The notes: generated by a model not told the origin, from the letters alone. Positions 18,516-27,330 are shown, numbered from the stretch's first letter. The stretch is DNA of 64,000 nucleotides from G963677325 sp963810555 (GCA_963810555.1 CAWENX010000009.1:682001-746000); one strand, 5' to 3'. A program made the numbers and translations.

Positions 18516-19205
18516 TTACAGATCAATATCAATGTCAGCGATACTTAGTGCCTGATATTGTCCCGTACTCAATGACTGAAATTTGATGGCATCTAACTCA
18601 AATGTATAGGTCCCTTGGTAAAAGGGTGAAATGACTGAAAGGGGAATCTGGAAATTATTACCCATGGGGACTGGTTCAGTTGGAGAGACATATATCAAAT
18701 CACCTTGAAAATAAATAAATATCAGGAAATTATCTGCTCCTGTTACAGGGTTAAAAGATAACTGTACCTTTTGATTGTCGTTCGTTTTAGTAATTGATGT
18801 AATATCCGTGGGAAGAATGTACCCATTATTTAGGACATCGGTAAACACTTTTTCTTCACCGTTATTGAACACTGCCTTATAAATATATGTTCCACCAGCA
18901 GGAGGAGTAGCACTGTAAGTTCCTTCATTAATAGAAGGTTGAAGCTTATATAATAATCCTGTACCGTCAGTTGGATATAACGAAGCTTTAGACCCATCCG
19001 GGAGAGTAACAGTTACTGAAGTCATTGGAGAATTACTCTTCACAATATGTTCCACACCAAGAGCGGTATTACCGTTAATTAAAATTGACTTAACATAAAC
19101 ATCCACAATGGCATCATTGTAATTAGTTTCCTTCTTCATGCAGGAAAATAATCCAATAGTCAGAATTAACAACCATAACGAAACATTAAATGATTTCCTA
19201 TTCAT
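18516..19205 (-). CDS. tandem paralogous lipoprotein, copy 2 (unknown function)
   Basis: 229 aa. Lipobox ends LFSC (Cys about 22). It shares the array blueprint: AIVDVYVKSILINGNTALGVEHIV, then GGTYIYKAVFNNGEEKVFTDVLNNGYILP, then VQLSFNPVTGADNFLIFIYFQG, then YQGTYTFELDAIKFQSLSTG and the terminal SIADIDIDL. It is the most diverged copy in the Fn3-like strand (SFNPV for WNPV/WEPV), but all landmarks keep their spacing. Confidence 0.8.
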   Translation of the reverse strand: MNRKSFNVSLWLLILTIGLFSCMKKETNYNDAIVDVYVKSILINGNTALGVEHIVKSNSPMTSVTVTLPDGSKASLYPTDGTGLLYKLQPSINEGTYSATPPAGGTYIYKAVFNNGEEKVFTDVLNNGYILPTDITSITKTNDNQKVQLSFNPVTGADNFLIFIYFQGDLIYVSPTEPVPMGNNFQIPLSVISPFYQGTYTFELDAIKFQSLSTGQYQALSIADIDIDL

Positions 19206-19523
19206 TCCTGAATTTTATTAAATTTCTTCTTTACTAACAGATCACCCTTAACTAATTTCTTAATCAATTCAATTTAAAGTCATTATAAGATATTCTTAAA
19301 TTTAAATGGATAAGCCCGACATTAACTAATCTCTGGATCTACTTAACCCTTTAAAGTTCGAAAGACCGGATAAATTTAATTCACAAGAGCCTGTGAGATT
19401 CAGATTTAGGAAAAGATATCACAAAAATTTTATCTTTTATTTAAAAGAATTGAATTAATGACAACCCTGAATTTCAATACTTTATACTATCATATCTTCA
19501 TTTTATACTGCAAGGTGAGTCAT
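19206..19523. other. AT-rich gap between lipoprotein paralogues
   Basis: 318 bp; nothing recognisable apart from AT-rich sequence and the likely promoter region of copy 2. Confidence 0.5.
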
Positions 19524-20210
19524 TTAAATATCAATGGATGTTGAGGCACTGCTGACTGCCTGAATTTTACCGGAACCATCCGATTCATAAATAACAGCAT
19601 CCAGTTGATATGTATAATTACCCGGAGTATATGAAGGGATAAGAGACAAGGGGGCTACAATTGTGTTCTGGCTTGGAGGAGAAAAAGGATTAGAAGCATA
19701 AACCGTTGTACCATCTTTGATAATAAATAGTTTGAAATATTGTGCCCCTTCCAGGGGTTCCCAAACAATAGTTACGGATTGACTTCCGGTTGTCTTGGTA
19801 ATTGATGTTATCGTAGGCGGGAGGAGATAGTCGGAGCCAAGTTCATTTGTTACTATTTTCTCGATACCATCTTCAAAAGTTACATCATATGTGTATGACC
19901 CTGGCGTGGGGGGAGTTCCGGAATAAGTTCCAAGTCCTATTGAAGGTTCAGCGTAATAAATTGTTTTTCCGGTATCATAAGCCGTCAGTTGATCTTCTTC
20001 CCCGCCTGGTAATTGAACACTGACTGAAGACATTGCAGCATAACCAAAAACATAATGGACAAGCCCAAAAACAGGTTCTCCATCATTGAAAATTGATTTT
20101 ACGTAAACATCTGCCTCTGCATTATCATTGACCTTATCCTTTTGACAGGAAATCAAAGACGCCGAGAGCATTATTATTACAGTAAACAGTTTAATCAGAT
20201 TCTTTTTCAT
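19524..20210 (-). CDS. tandem paralogous lipoprotein, copy 3 (unknown function)
   Basis: 228 aa. Lipobox ends SLISC. The array landmarks are present: AEADVYVKSIFNDGEPVFGLVHYV, PGSYTYDVTFEDGIEKIVTNELGSDYLLPP, VTIVWEPLEGAQYFKLFIIKDG and PGNYTYQLDAVIYESDGSGK, ending STSIDI. Conserved glycines and aromatic residues mark beta turns. It lies about 100 bp downstream of copy 4, closer than the other spacings, so copies 4 and 3 may share a transcript. Confidence 0.8.
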   Translation of the reverse strand: MKKNLIKLFTVIIMLSASLISCQKDKVNDNAEADVYVKSIFNDGEPVFGLVHYVFGYAAMSSVSVQLPGGEEDQLTAYDTGKTIYYAEPSIGLGTYSGTPPTPGSYTYDVTFEDGIEKIVTNELGSDYLLPPTITSITKTTGSQSVTIVWEPLEGAQYFKLFIIKDGTTVYASNPFSPPSQNTIVAPLSLIPSYTPGNYTYQLDAVIYESDGSGKIQAVSSASTSIDI

Positions 20211-20255
20211 ATCATACGTTTTAATTATTGTTTTGCGGACTTTATGTTTTATGCT

Positions 20256-20310
20256 TTAGGAAATGCTCAAAATGATTTTTCCTAAAGCCAACAGCCTAAA
20301 GTCTATAGTC
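20256..20310. repeat. word repeat between lipoprotein copies 3 and 4
   Basis: Mirrored words gctttaggaaatgctc and tttcctaaagc, then ccaacagcctaaagtctata; similar to the ctaaag/ctaatag words elsewhere in the window. Confidence 0.4.
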
Positions 20311-20311
20311 T

Positions 20312-20992
20312 TTATAAATCAATTGATGCAGATGAATATCCAAATGACTGAACATACATTTCTTCTGAAGATTCATATTTCATCGCCCTTAATTCAAAGG
20401 TTATGGTTCCGGGTAAATAATAAGTAAAATAAGCAATCGGGCGTTCAGTATAATATCCCGAAGGATCAGCAAACTGAAGCCAAGGAAAGATTTCATTCTG
20501 CCCCGAAGAAATCCGGATCTGGTATGCATCCGCCCCCGCAACAGGTTCCCATTTTAATCTCAGTGAGAGACCGTCCTGGGTTTTATAAAGCGAATCAATA
20601 ACCGGCGGAGGGAGAAAATTGTCGGTCAGAGTGTTAGTAAAATCTTTCTGTATACCGTCAGTAAATGTTACATGATACGTATAAAGCCCTGCAACAGGGG
20701 CTTCGGGGTTAGGATTCGATCCCGCCATAGAAGTATCCTTTAAAAATGATGTGCCCGTACCATCATGTTCAGATAAACTGAAAATCACGCCATCGGGAGT
20801 ATCAACAGTTACAGCACGCATAGGATTGGATGAAACTACTGAATGTACAGTACTATATACAATATTCCCGTTATAAACTAATGATCGGGCAAAAACATCC
20901 GCGACAGCATTATTTTGAGGATTAATCTTTTTACATGAAGCAAAAATCGATAAAACAGAAATTATAAGCAGTACGAGGTATAAATTTTTCAT
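20312..20992 (-). CDS. tandem paralogous lipoprotein, copy 4 (unknown function)
   Basis: 226 aa and first in the direction of transcription. Lipobox ends IFASC. It shares AVADVFARSLVYNGNIVYSTVHSV, AGLYTYHVTFTDGIQKDFTNTLTDNFLPPP, LRLKWEPVAGADAYQIRISSGQ and PGTITFELRAMKYESSEEMY with the other copies and ends SSASIDL. It is closest to copy 1 in the Fn3-like part (AxxYQIRI). Diverged yet collinear copies suggest old tandem duplication with selection for variation. Confidence 0.8.
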   Translation of the reverse strand: MKNLYLVLLIISVLSIFASCKKINPQNNAVADVFARSLVYNGNIVYSTVHSVVSSNPMRAVTVDTPDGVIFSLSEHDGTGTSFLKDTSMAGSNPNPEAPVAGLYTYHVTFTDGIQKDFTNTLTDNFLPPPVIDSLYKTQDGLSLRLKWEPVAGADAYQIRISSGQNEIFPWLQFADPSGYYTERPIAYFTYYLPGTITFELRAMKYESSEEMYVQSFGYSSASIDL

Positions 20993-21431
20993 TTGATTTT
21001 AACTGACTTTAATTTATTTTTTATATTGTATTCATTTCTTCTTATGCAATTAAAAACTCTCATTTTTAGGCGATACATGTAAGAGTGAACCTTCAGGTTA
21101 ATTTTGCAAAGTCGTTTTGTTTAATTATATGGTTATCAAATTTTAACTATTTTTAAGATGAATTTCCAATCTTAATGGTTGCGCAAAATACGATTTAGTT
21201 TTTGTAACATTGAATCAAATTGTTATTAATTTTTTCATCATTTATCAAAAACAGCTTTAGACTTCCATATTAAAGTTTTCCAATTAAATCTTTTATACAC
21301 TCCCTGGAACAGTGCAATATTACGAATTGCCTTAAAATTATTTTTGAAAGGCAAACTTAATGTTTTAATTGGAGATATTATTGTACCTTTGCCCCCGCAA
21401 TTAAAAAAATTTTAATTTACAGTAACTCATT
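20993..21431. other. 439-bp divergent gap upstream of rpsP
   Basis: AT-rich, no gene seen. It holds the rpsP promoter at its right end and the upstream region of lipoprotein copy 4 at its left end. Confidence 0.5.
21384..21391 (+). promoter_or_regulatory. -7 box (TACCTTTG) of rpsP
   Basis: Exact TAnnTTTG match followed by GCCCCCGC, about 40 bp upstream of the rpsP ATG: a typical placement for a strong ribosomal-protein promoter in this phylum. Confidence 0.65.
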
Positions 21432-21983
21432 ATGTCAGTAAAGATTCGTTTGGCTAGGCATGGCCGGAAAAAACATGCCTACTACCACATTGTGGTAGCA
21501 AACAGCAGGTCACCACGAGATGGTAGGTTTATTGAACGGATTGGCTCTTACAACCCCAATACGAATCCTGCCACCATCGATCTTGACTTTGATAAAGCCT
21601 TATCCTGGCTTTTCAATGGCGCCCAACCGACAGATACATGTCGTGCAATTTTATCCTATAAAGGAGTATTGATGAAAAAACATCTTCTCGAAGGAGTAAA
21701 AAAAGGAGCGTTCGACGAAGAAACAGCCGGACAAAAATTCACAGCATGGATGAATGAAAAAGAAAAAACAATTCAGGCAAAAAAAGACAAACTTGCTGAT
21801 GAATCCGAGGAAGAAAAGAAAAAACGTTTGAAAGCAGAAGCTAAAATCAATGAAAGCCGTATGGCAGAAATAGCTAAGAAAAATGCTGCTGCCGCAAAAG
21901 CAGCTGAAGCAGCATCAGAAGATCAGGCTGTGAAAAAAACTGATGAAATACCTGACTCATCTAATCCTGTTGCAGAAGAATAA
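21432..21983 (+). CDS. rpsP: 30S ribosomal protein S16 with charged C-terminal extension
   Basis: The first 85 residues are classical S16 (MSVKIRLARHGRKKHAYYHIVVANSRSPRDGRFIERIGSYNP ... DKALSWLFNGAQPTDTCRAILSYKGVL). The protein continues to 183 aa with a Lys/Glu/Ala-rich, probably helical tail (EEEKKKRLKAEAKINESRMAEIAKKNAAAAKAAEAA). Such extensions are a Bacteroidota feature. It is followed by a strong terminator and then rimM, whose product matures the 30S subunit. Confidence 0.97.
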   Translation: MSVKIRLARHGRKKHAYYHIVVANSRSPRDGRFIERIGSYNPNTNPATIDLDFDKALSWLFNGAQPTDTCRAILSYKGVLMKKHLLEGVKKGAFDEETAGQKFTAWMNEKEKTIQAKKDKLADESEEEKKKRLKAEAKINESRMAEIAKKNAAAAKAAEAASEDQAVKKTDEIPDSSNPVAEE

Positions 21984-22030
21984 AAATCAAAACTATTTCC
22001 CTATAAATTTCGTGGGAAAATGATTTAATA

Positions 22031-22065
22031 AAAGCGATGGTTGAAAAGAACCATCGCTTTTTTTG
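22031..22065 (+). terminator. rho-independent terminator of rpsP
   Basis: Perfect 12-bp stem AAAGCGATGGTT / AACCATCGCTTT (22031-22042 and 22049-22060) with loop GAAAAG, followed by a run of T. It lies between rpsP and rimM and would attenuate readthrough. The longest rimM frame starts inside the stem (22037), which rules that start out. Confidence 0.88.
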
Positions 22066-22078
22066 TAATTTTGTTTCT

Positions 22079-22642
22079 ATGAGTCAACATCCTTATGAAT
22101 TTATGGTGCAAATTGATAAACAGAAATGTAAAGCCATTGGCTATATCAATAAGACATATGGTATAAAAGGGGAAGTGCATGCCATTATTGATGAAGAATT
22201 CACAGAATTACTCGGCTCAATAAAATATTTATTCGTCGATTTAGAAGGAGGTCTAGTACCTTTCTTTATAAGCGAAGATGGATTACGGTTCAGAAACAAT
22301 GATAATATAATTGTAAAATTTGATTTTATCAACTCAACTGTAAGAGCTAAAGAGCTTATAGGATGTAAATTATATTTATTCATTAATAAATCTTCAGAAC
22401 CACTGAATCCCGGGAAATATAACGGGATGACCGGAGTGGAGGTTGTGGATCAGGTGAACGGAAATCTTGGTAAAATCAGCCGGATTGATGATTATTCAGG
22501 GAATATGGTATTAACTGTATCACATAATGACAAGGAAATATTAATTCCTTTGAGTGATAAGATCATTCAGAGATTTGACAGTAAGAATCAAAAATTATAC
22601 CTGAAATGCCCCGAAGGATTGATAGATATTTATCTTGGATAA
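22079..22642 (+). CDS. rimM: 16S rRNA processing protein RimM
   Basis: Assembly factor that binds S19 in the 30S head. About 187 aa from ATG 22079. RimM landmarks are AIGYINKTYGIKGEVHAII near the start, LFVDLEGGLVPFFI, RAKELIGCKLYL and the PRC-barrel part MTGVEVVDQVNGNLGKISRIDDYSGNMVL ... ILIPLSDKII. A taattttg sequence (about 22066) lies 5 nt before this ATG, so an internal start at ATG 22103 (MVQIDKQ) cannot be excluded. It pairs with rpsP, as in many bacteria. Confidence 0.92.
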   Translation: MSQHPYEFMVQIDKQKCKAIGYINKTYGIKGEVHAIIDEEFTELLGSIKYLFVDLEGGLVPFFISEDGLRFRNNDNIIVKFDFINSTVRAKELIGCKLYLFINKSSEPLNPGKYNGMTGVEVVDQVNGNLGKISRIDDYSGNMVLTVSHNDKEILIPLSDKIIQRFDSKNQKLYLKCPEGLIDIYLG

Positions 22643-22711
22643 AATATTTTCTCAAAGTACAACTTTTAAACAATATCGGCGTTATTTTATAAGTACCAAA
22701 AATTTAAAGTT

Positions 22712-23419
22712 ATGCAATCAAAAAAAATCACATTTTTAATTCTTTTGGTAATTGCTGGGACCCAATTGCTTTATGCCCAGAAAACCGAACAAAGAAAGCT
22801 TTCTGCTTTTACTGAAATCTCCCTGCGAATCGGAGCAAATGTTCATCTCTCTCAGGGTAAAGATCAAATCGTGGAGGTTAAAGGAGATGAAGCAACTCTT
22901 AATAAACTCATCACAGAAGTTAAAAACAGAAAACTGATTATCAGATATCCAACTGAAACCATATTTAGTAGTAAATGGAATCCAGGGAAGGTTGATCTTT
23001 TTGTTACTATTCCTCAGATAGATGGTTTGGCAGTAGTTGGTTCTGGATCTATAACTGCTAAAGACAAAATTGAATCAAGAATTCTCGATCTTTCTTTAAG
23101 CGGCAGCGGAGATATCCGTCTTGAAAATCTCAAAGCTGAGAAGGTTAAATCATTGATATCGGGATCAGGCGACCTCTATCTGACTGGACAACAGACTGCA
23201 GCCGAATTTAATAGCTCTCTGTCTGGTTCGGGAAACGTCAAGGCAACAGGATTTCCTGCTAACGACGTAGATATTAAAATCAGCGGATCGGGAAGTTGTT
23301 GGGTAAAACCTGAAAGGAATCTGATTGTCAGGATACTTGGCTCAGGAAGTGTTTATTACAAGGGTAATCCGGCAATTGATTCCAGCATCCTTGGTCCAGG
23401 ACAAGTAAAAAAAGATTGA
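22712..23419 (+). CDS. GIN-domain (DUF2807) exported protein
   Basis: 235 aa with a signal peptide (ITFLILLVIAGTQLLYAQ). The rest is a beta-helix-like GIN domain: FTEISLRIGANVHLSQGKDQIVEVKGDE, then repeated S-G-SG turns (VVGSGSIT, LSGSGDIRL, ISGSGDLYL, LSGSGNVKA, ISGSGSCWV, ILGSGSVYY), typical of DUF2807 proteins. The function is unknown; many are periplasmic or surface proteins in Bacteroidota. Single gene with no operon context. Confidence 0.9.
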   Translation: MQSKKITFLILLVIAGTQLLYAQKTEQRKLSAFTEISLRIGANVHLSQGKDQIVEVKGDEATLNKLITEVKNRKLIIRYPTETIFSSKWNPGKVDLFVTIPQIDGLAVVGSGSITAKDKIESRILDLSLSGSGDIRLENLKAEKVKSLISGSGDLYLTGQQTAAEFNSSLSGSGNVKATGFPANDVDIKISGSGSCWVKPERNLIVRILGSGSVYYKGNPAIDSSILGPGQVKKD

Positions 23420-23488
23420 ATTCTTTTCTTTAACGAATGTTATTTGTTTTTGAAAGCTAAGACAAAGAATAGCATCGCAGCGTAATTG

Positions 23489-24064
23489 CTATTTTCTTAT
23501 TATCTCAAATAAACCTCCTGAACCAACTTTAATGATACTTGAAGGATTGGATTTAATTATTTCGTCCTGCCTGTATTGAACTATATAATCGACTGCATTT
23601 TTGATATCTTCGCTTATTTCATCAAAATTCATGGGAGTTTTAGCGCCGCTTATATTGGCTGAGGTTGATACAACAGGTTTTCTGAATCGTTGAATAAGTT
23701 GTTGGCTAAATGTTTCATTGGTTATTCTTATACCGATACTTCCATCAGGGGCAATGAGATTAGATGCCAGATTTTTGGCATTTGGATATATGATCGTCAA
23801 AGGTTTATCAGCAACATTGATTAAATCCCAGGCAATTTCTGGCACCTCCCGAACGTACGAATTAAGAAGATTTGGATTATCAATCAATACCAGCATACTC
23901 TTTAAATCTTCCCTCTGCTTGATTCTGTAAATCCTTCTGATTGCTTCAATATTGGTAGCATCACAACCAATGCCCCAAATAGTATCAGTCGGATAAAGAA
24001 TTACCCCACCCGCTTTGAGAACTTCCAAAGAGCGTTTGAGATCATCTGAAAATCCGGAATTCAT
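23489..24064 (-). CDS. Sua5/YciO/YrdC-family L-threonylcarbamoyladenylate synthase
   Basis: 191 aa. Makes threonylcarbamoyl-AMP for t6A37 modification of tRNAs reading ANN codons. The YrdC core is visible: GGVILYPTDTIWGIGCDATN, RIYRIKQREDLKSMLVLI, RPLTI-type segment DKPLTIIYP, IGIRITNETF and VSTSANISG. It lacks the C-terminal Sua5 domain, so it is the short TsaC-like type. It overlaps the upstream glycosyltransferase stop by 4 bp (ATG/stop overlap), which suggests coupled translation. Confidence 0.92.
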   Translation of the reverse strand: MNSGFSDDLKRSLEVLKAGGVILYPTDTIWGIGCDATNIEAIRRIYRIKQREDLKSMLVLIDNPNLLNSYVREVPEIAWDLINVADKPLTIIYPNAKNLASNLIAPDGSIGIRITNETFSQQLIQRFRKPVVSTSANISGAKTPMNFDEISEDIKNAVDYIVQYRQDEIIKSNPSSIIKVGSGGLFEIIRK

Positions 24065-24948
24065 TTTTTATTGTAAGGGATAAAATGCTTGTTTTCAAAA
24101 GGGCGATACCCGAAGGCTCTTTCAAACCAATAAAGGACAAAATACTTTGGTTTAAACTTTTTCCTTCTGATTGAAAGATTGGGATGCCAATCAAGAAGGT
24201 CAATGCGATTTTGCATAATCTTTGGGTGTATGCCTTCAAAAAGTTTAAGACTGTCGATCCCTTCTTCGTAAATGAATTCCTCAGATTTTTGATCAATTGT
24301 TTTTATATGTTTCGAGTCTTGAGACCAGTACTGTTTTGCACCTTCGACTTTATCTTTCATTAGTTTTGGAGGCCTGACCCAACCGTAGTGAAACATTTCG
24401 GCTTTAATAAAAGCTCCGGTAAGTTTTGTTCCACTTTTCCATCGGAATCCCTGTGCATCATTCCAGGAACGGATTTCCTTATTATTCCTGATAATCCGGA
24501 TTTCATTTCGATACCAGCGGCGTGAATCAGCAACATAATCATAAGTACCGTAAAAATGCTTATATCCGAATATCAGTCCATCTACGTCTTTGATATTCAG
24601 GTAATGCTCCATCGATTTATTAATTTCTTCAAGGTACTTCTCATGCAACACTTCGTCTCCTTGAATATAAAAACACCAGTCATATTCAGAAGGAATAGCA
24701 TCCAAAGCCTTGTTGGTTTCTGAAGCAAGAACCCTGCCCCTTTCTCTCAGGGAAGGATCCCAAACAGTATCTATGATATCAATTTTATCAGAAGGAATGG
24801 ACTGAATTAACTCTCTTGTACCGTCATTACAATCTCCGACAGCAACAATAAACCTGTCACATAAAGGAAGAATTGATCCAATGGCTTCAACTATGGGATA
24901 ATCAAACCGTACAGCGTTCTTTACAAAACTGAAACCACAGACTTTCAT
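24061..24948 (-). CDS. glycosyltransferase family 2-like protein
   Basis: 295 aa, no membrane segment. The GT-A fold start is recognisable: FVKNAVRFDYPIVEAIGSILPLCDRFIVAVGDCNDGTRELI, then WCFYIQGDEVLHEKY (the QGDE in place of the DxD motif), and a C-terminal basic part. It is the kind of stand-alone GT2 that Bacteroidota use in surface glycan or LPS assembly. Donor and acceptor are unknown. It is translationally coupled to the TsaC-like gene. Confidence 0.82.
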   Translation of the reverse strand: MKVCGFSFVKNAVRFDYPIVEAIGSILPLCDRFIVAVGDCNDGTRELIQSIPSDKIDIIDTVWDPSLRERGRVLASETNKALDAIPSEYDWCFYIQGDEVLHEKYLEEINKSMEHYLNIKDVDGLIFGYKHFYGTYDYVADSRRWYRNEIRIIRNNKEIRSWNDAQGFRWKSGTKLTGAFIKAEMFHYGWVRPPKLMKDKVEGAKQYWSQDSKHIKTIDQKSEEFIYEEGIDSLKLFEGIHPKIMQNRIDLLDWHPNLSIRRKKFKPKYFVLYWFERAFGYRPFENKHFIPYNKK

Positions 24949-24976
24949 TTAAAGGCAATTTAATGTTCTGGAATAA

Positions 24977-26242
24977 TTAAACTTCAAAATCGGAGACTCC
25001 TTTGAAATCAAGGGTGGCAAAATAATCTTCAATAGTCTCAGCCCTGCGGATCTGAACCACCTCACCGTTTTCTCTGAGCAACAATTCCGCTGATCTTAAT
25101 TTTCCGTTGTAGTTAAAACCCATGGAATGACCGTGCGCACCGGTATCATGGATAACGACAATATCGCCCGGCGCAAGTTTAGGCAATACTCTGTTAATGG
25201 CAAATTTATCATTGTTCTCACATAATGAACCGGTTACATCATACAGAATCCTGGTCGATAAATCTTCCTTGCCCGGAACCGTGATATGATGGTAAGCGCC
25301 ATAAAGAGCCGGCCTCATGAGATTACTCATACAGGAATCCAATCCGGCATATTTTTTATAAGTATCCTTGATGTGAAGCACTTTACTGACCAAATAACCG
25401 AAAGGTCCGGTTATCGCCCTTCCTGATTCAAAGAACACTTTAAGGGATTCCAGACCGTTGGCTTTTATAAAATGATTGTATTCATGCTTAATCCCTTCAC
25501 TCATTTGATTAAGATCAACGTCCTTTTCCTCAGGTCTATAAGGAATTCCCAGACCGCCTCCAAGATTGGCAAACTCAAACCTTATACCTAAGTTTGAAGA
25601 TAGTTCTGCAATCAATTCAAAAAGTATATGTGCAGTTTCTACGAAATACTTCGGATCCAGTTCATTGGATGCCACCATGGTATGTATCCCAAAACGTTTT
25701 ATTCCTTTATCACGTAAAATTCTGTACCCTTCAAACAACTGGCTTCGTGTAAATCCAAATTTTGCTTCCTCGGGATGACCTATTATGGTATTCCCTTCCT
25801 TTAATGCTCCGGGATTATAACGGAAACAAACCAAATCGGGTAATCCGGTTTGATTCTCAAGATATTGAATATGAGTTATATCATCAAGGTTTATAATTGC
25901 CCCCAGTGATCTGGCCTTTTCATATTCTTTTTCAGGAGTATCATTGGATGTAAACATGATCTCCTCTCCCCTCATTCCAATCCTTTCAGCAAGTTCAAGT
26001 TCCGCCAGAGAACTGCAATCAATCCCAAACCCTTCACTTCTGAGTATTTTCATCAGATAAGGATTCGGAGCCGCCTTAATGGCATAATATTCCTTAAAAC
26101 CCTCATTCCAGGAAAAAGCTTTCAGAAATTTCTTTGCAAAAGAACGGATCGCCTTTTCATCATAAATATGAAAAGGAGTAGGGTATTTTGCTATAATTTC
26201 CTCCAATTTCTCTTTTGTAAAGGGAAGCAATTTTTCAGTCAT
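24977..26242 (-). CDS. lysA: diaminopimelate decarboxylase
   Basis: Converts meso-diaminopimelate to lysine with PLP. 421 aa. The fold type III barrel shows YYAIKAAPNPYLMKIL (PLP lysine), FGIDCSSLAELELAERIG, IHTMVASNELDP (normally HxGS), FANLGGGLGIPY, FFESGRAITGPFGYLVSKVLHIKD (E-GR) and GSLCENNDKFAINRVLP (CEN substrate loop). It lies directly downstream of the dapF-like gene and near a divergent dapL. The variant HTMVASN for HIGSQ marks it as a divergent subfamily, so a related decarboxylation or racemisation cannot be excluded. Confidence 0.85.
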   Translation of the reverse strand: MTEKLLPFTKEKLEEIIAKYPTPFHIYDEKAIRSFAKKFLKAFSWNEGFKEYYAIKAAPNPYLMKILRSEGFGIDCSSLAELELAERIGMRGEEIMFTSNDTPEKEYEKARSLGAIINLDDITHIQYLENQTGLPDLVCFRYNPGALKEGNTIIGHPEEAKFGFTRSQLFEGYRILRDKGIKRFGIHTMVASNELDPKYFVETAHILFELIAELSSNLGIRFEFANLGGGLGIPYRPEEKDVDLNQMSEGIKHEYNHFIKANGLESLKVFFESGRAITGPFGYLVSKVLHIKDTYKKYAGLDSCMSNLMRPALYGAYHHITVPGKEDLSTRILYDVTGSLCENNDKFAINRVLPKLAPGDIVVIHDTGAHGHSMGFNYNGKLRSAELLLRENGEVVQIRRAETIEDYFATLDFKGVSDFEV

Positions 26243-26294
26243 AACTGCTAAAATAAAAGAACTGCAAATTTAGATATTTTTGGAGAACAATTTA

Positions 26295-27149
26295 TTACTG
26301 AAACAACTCATCACTAAGGGTACCTGAAGCAATTTCCCTCACTTCTCCGGTCATTCTTATATTCCATGCATCATCAATTTCAATGGCAAGCTCTCCTCCT
26401 GACATCTTTATTTTAAGTGATCGGTCTGTTAATCCTTTCTTAATCACCGCCGCTGCAACAGCACACGATGAACTTCCTGACGCAAGTGTATAACCTGCAC
26501 CGCGTTCCCAAATCAAGGCGCTAACCTCGTTTCGTGATAACACTTTGGCAAACTGGACATTGATCCGGTTAGGGAACATCGGATGATTTTCTATCTTAGG
26601 TCCGTAATGTCTGACATCTTCTTCGTTAAGATCGTCCGTCAGGATTACACAATGAGGATTCCCTAATGAAACGCAGTGAATCAGAAATGTCTTATCCTCA
26701 ATCCGGAGTTTTTCCCCGAAACATTCCTCATCAGGCCAGTCGACAGGTATCTCTTCAGAACGAAATACCGCCCTGCCCATATCAACTTGAATCAGAAACG
26801 CTTTCCCATTCCTTTTCTCAATTACATGTGATCTCACTACCCCTCCCGGCGTTTCAACCGTAAAATCATCTTTGTCACAAAAACCGTAATCATAAAGATA
26901 CTTTGAAAAGATCCGGAGTCCATTTCCACTCTTTTCAGCTTCCGATCCGTCAGGATTAAAAATTCTTAATCCAAACTCAGCCTTTTTACCAGGCACTTTT
27001 AGCAGAACCCCGTCAGATCCGATTCCATAATGGATATTGCATAACTGTACGATTTTACCGCTATCCAGTTTAAAATCGATATTATCACTATCCAGAGTGA
27101 TATACTCATTGCCGAGCCCATGAGCTTTAATAAAGAAATTCCTCTCCAT
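26295..27149 (-). CDS. dapF: DapF-like protein lacking both catalytic cysteines
   Basis: 284 aa from ATG 27149 (MERNFFIKAHGLGNEYITLD). The fold and landmarks of diaminopimelate epimerase are present: FNPDGSEAEKSGNGLRIF, VSLGNPHCVI and ERGAGYTLASGSSSCAVA. In E. coli DapF the corresponding motifs are CGNG and ACGSG, whose cysteines (73 and 217) do proton abstraction and donation. Here both are serine (Ser74, codon AGT; Ser224, codon TCA). Length and all other motifs are normal and there is no sign of decay. It sits between lysA and a divergent dapL, so the pathway context is right, but the chemistry may differ. Confidence 0.82.
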   Translation of the reverse strand: MERNFFIKAHGLGNEYITLDSDNIDFKLDSGKIVQLCNIHYGIGSDGVLLKVPGKKAEFGLRIFNPDGSEAEKSGNGLRIFSKYLYDYGFCDKDDFTVETPGGVVRSHVIEKRNGKAFLIQVDMGRAVFRSEEIPVDWPDEECFGEKLRIEDKTFLIHCVSLGNPHCVILTDDLNEEDVRHYGPKIENHPMFPNRINVQFAKVLSRNEVSALIWERGAGYTLASGSSSCAVAAAVIKKGLTDRSLKIKMSGGELAIEIDDAWNIRMTGEVREIASGTLSDELFQ

Positions 27150-27201
27150 AGCAATCAAGGTTTTAAGTTTCCATTGGGTGTACGATAATTCTCCCATTAC
27201 A

Positions 27202-27330
27202 AATCCCGAAGGGATGAAATGATTATAGCATAAATGGAAAAAATGAAAAAGAACTCCGAAGGAGTGACATTTTAAATTTCATTTTAATATTTGGTTACAT
27301 CATTATATCACCCTTTCAGGGTTCAGTTTC
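27202..27330. repeat. REP-like palindromic repeats
   Basis: Three related short units: aatcccgaagggatgaaatg (27202-27221), aactccgaaggagtgacatt (27252-27271) and the opposite-strand form atatcaccctttcagggttc (27305-27324). Each has a CC(C/G)-AAGG-GG mini-palindrome followed by tga(a/c)at. Repeats of this look are common in Bacteroidota intergenic DNA. Confidence 0.6.
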
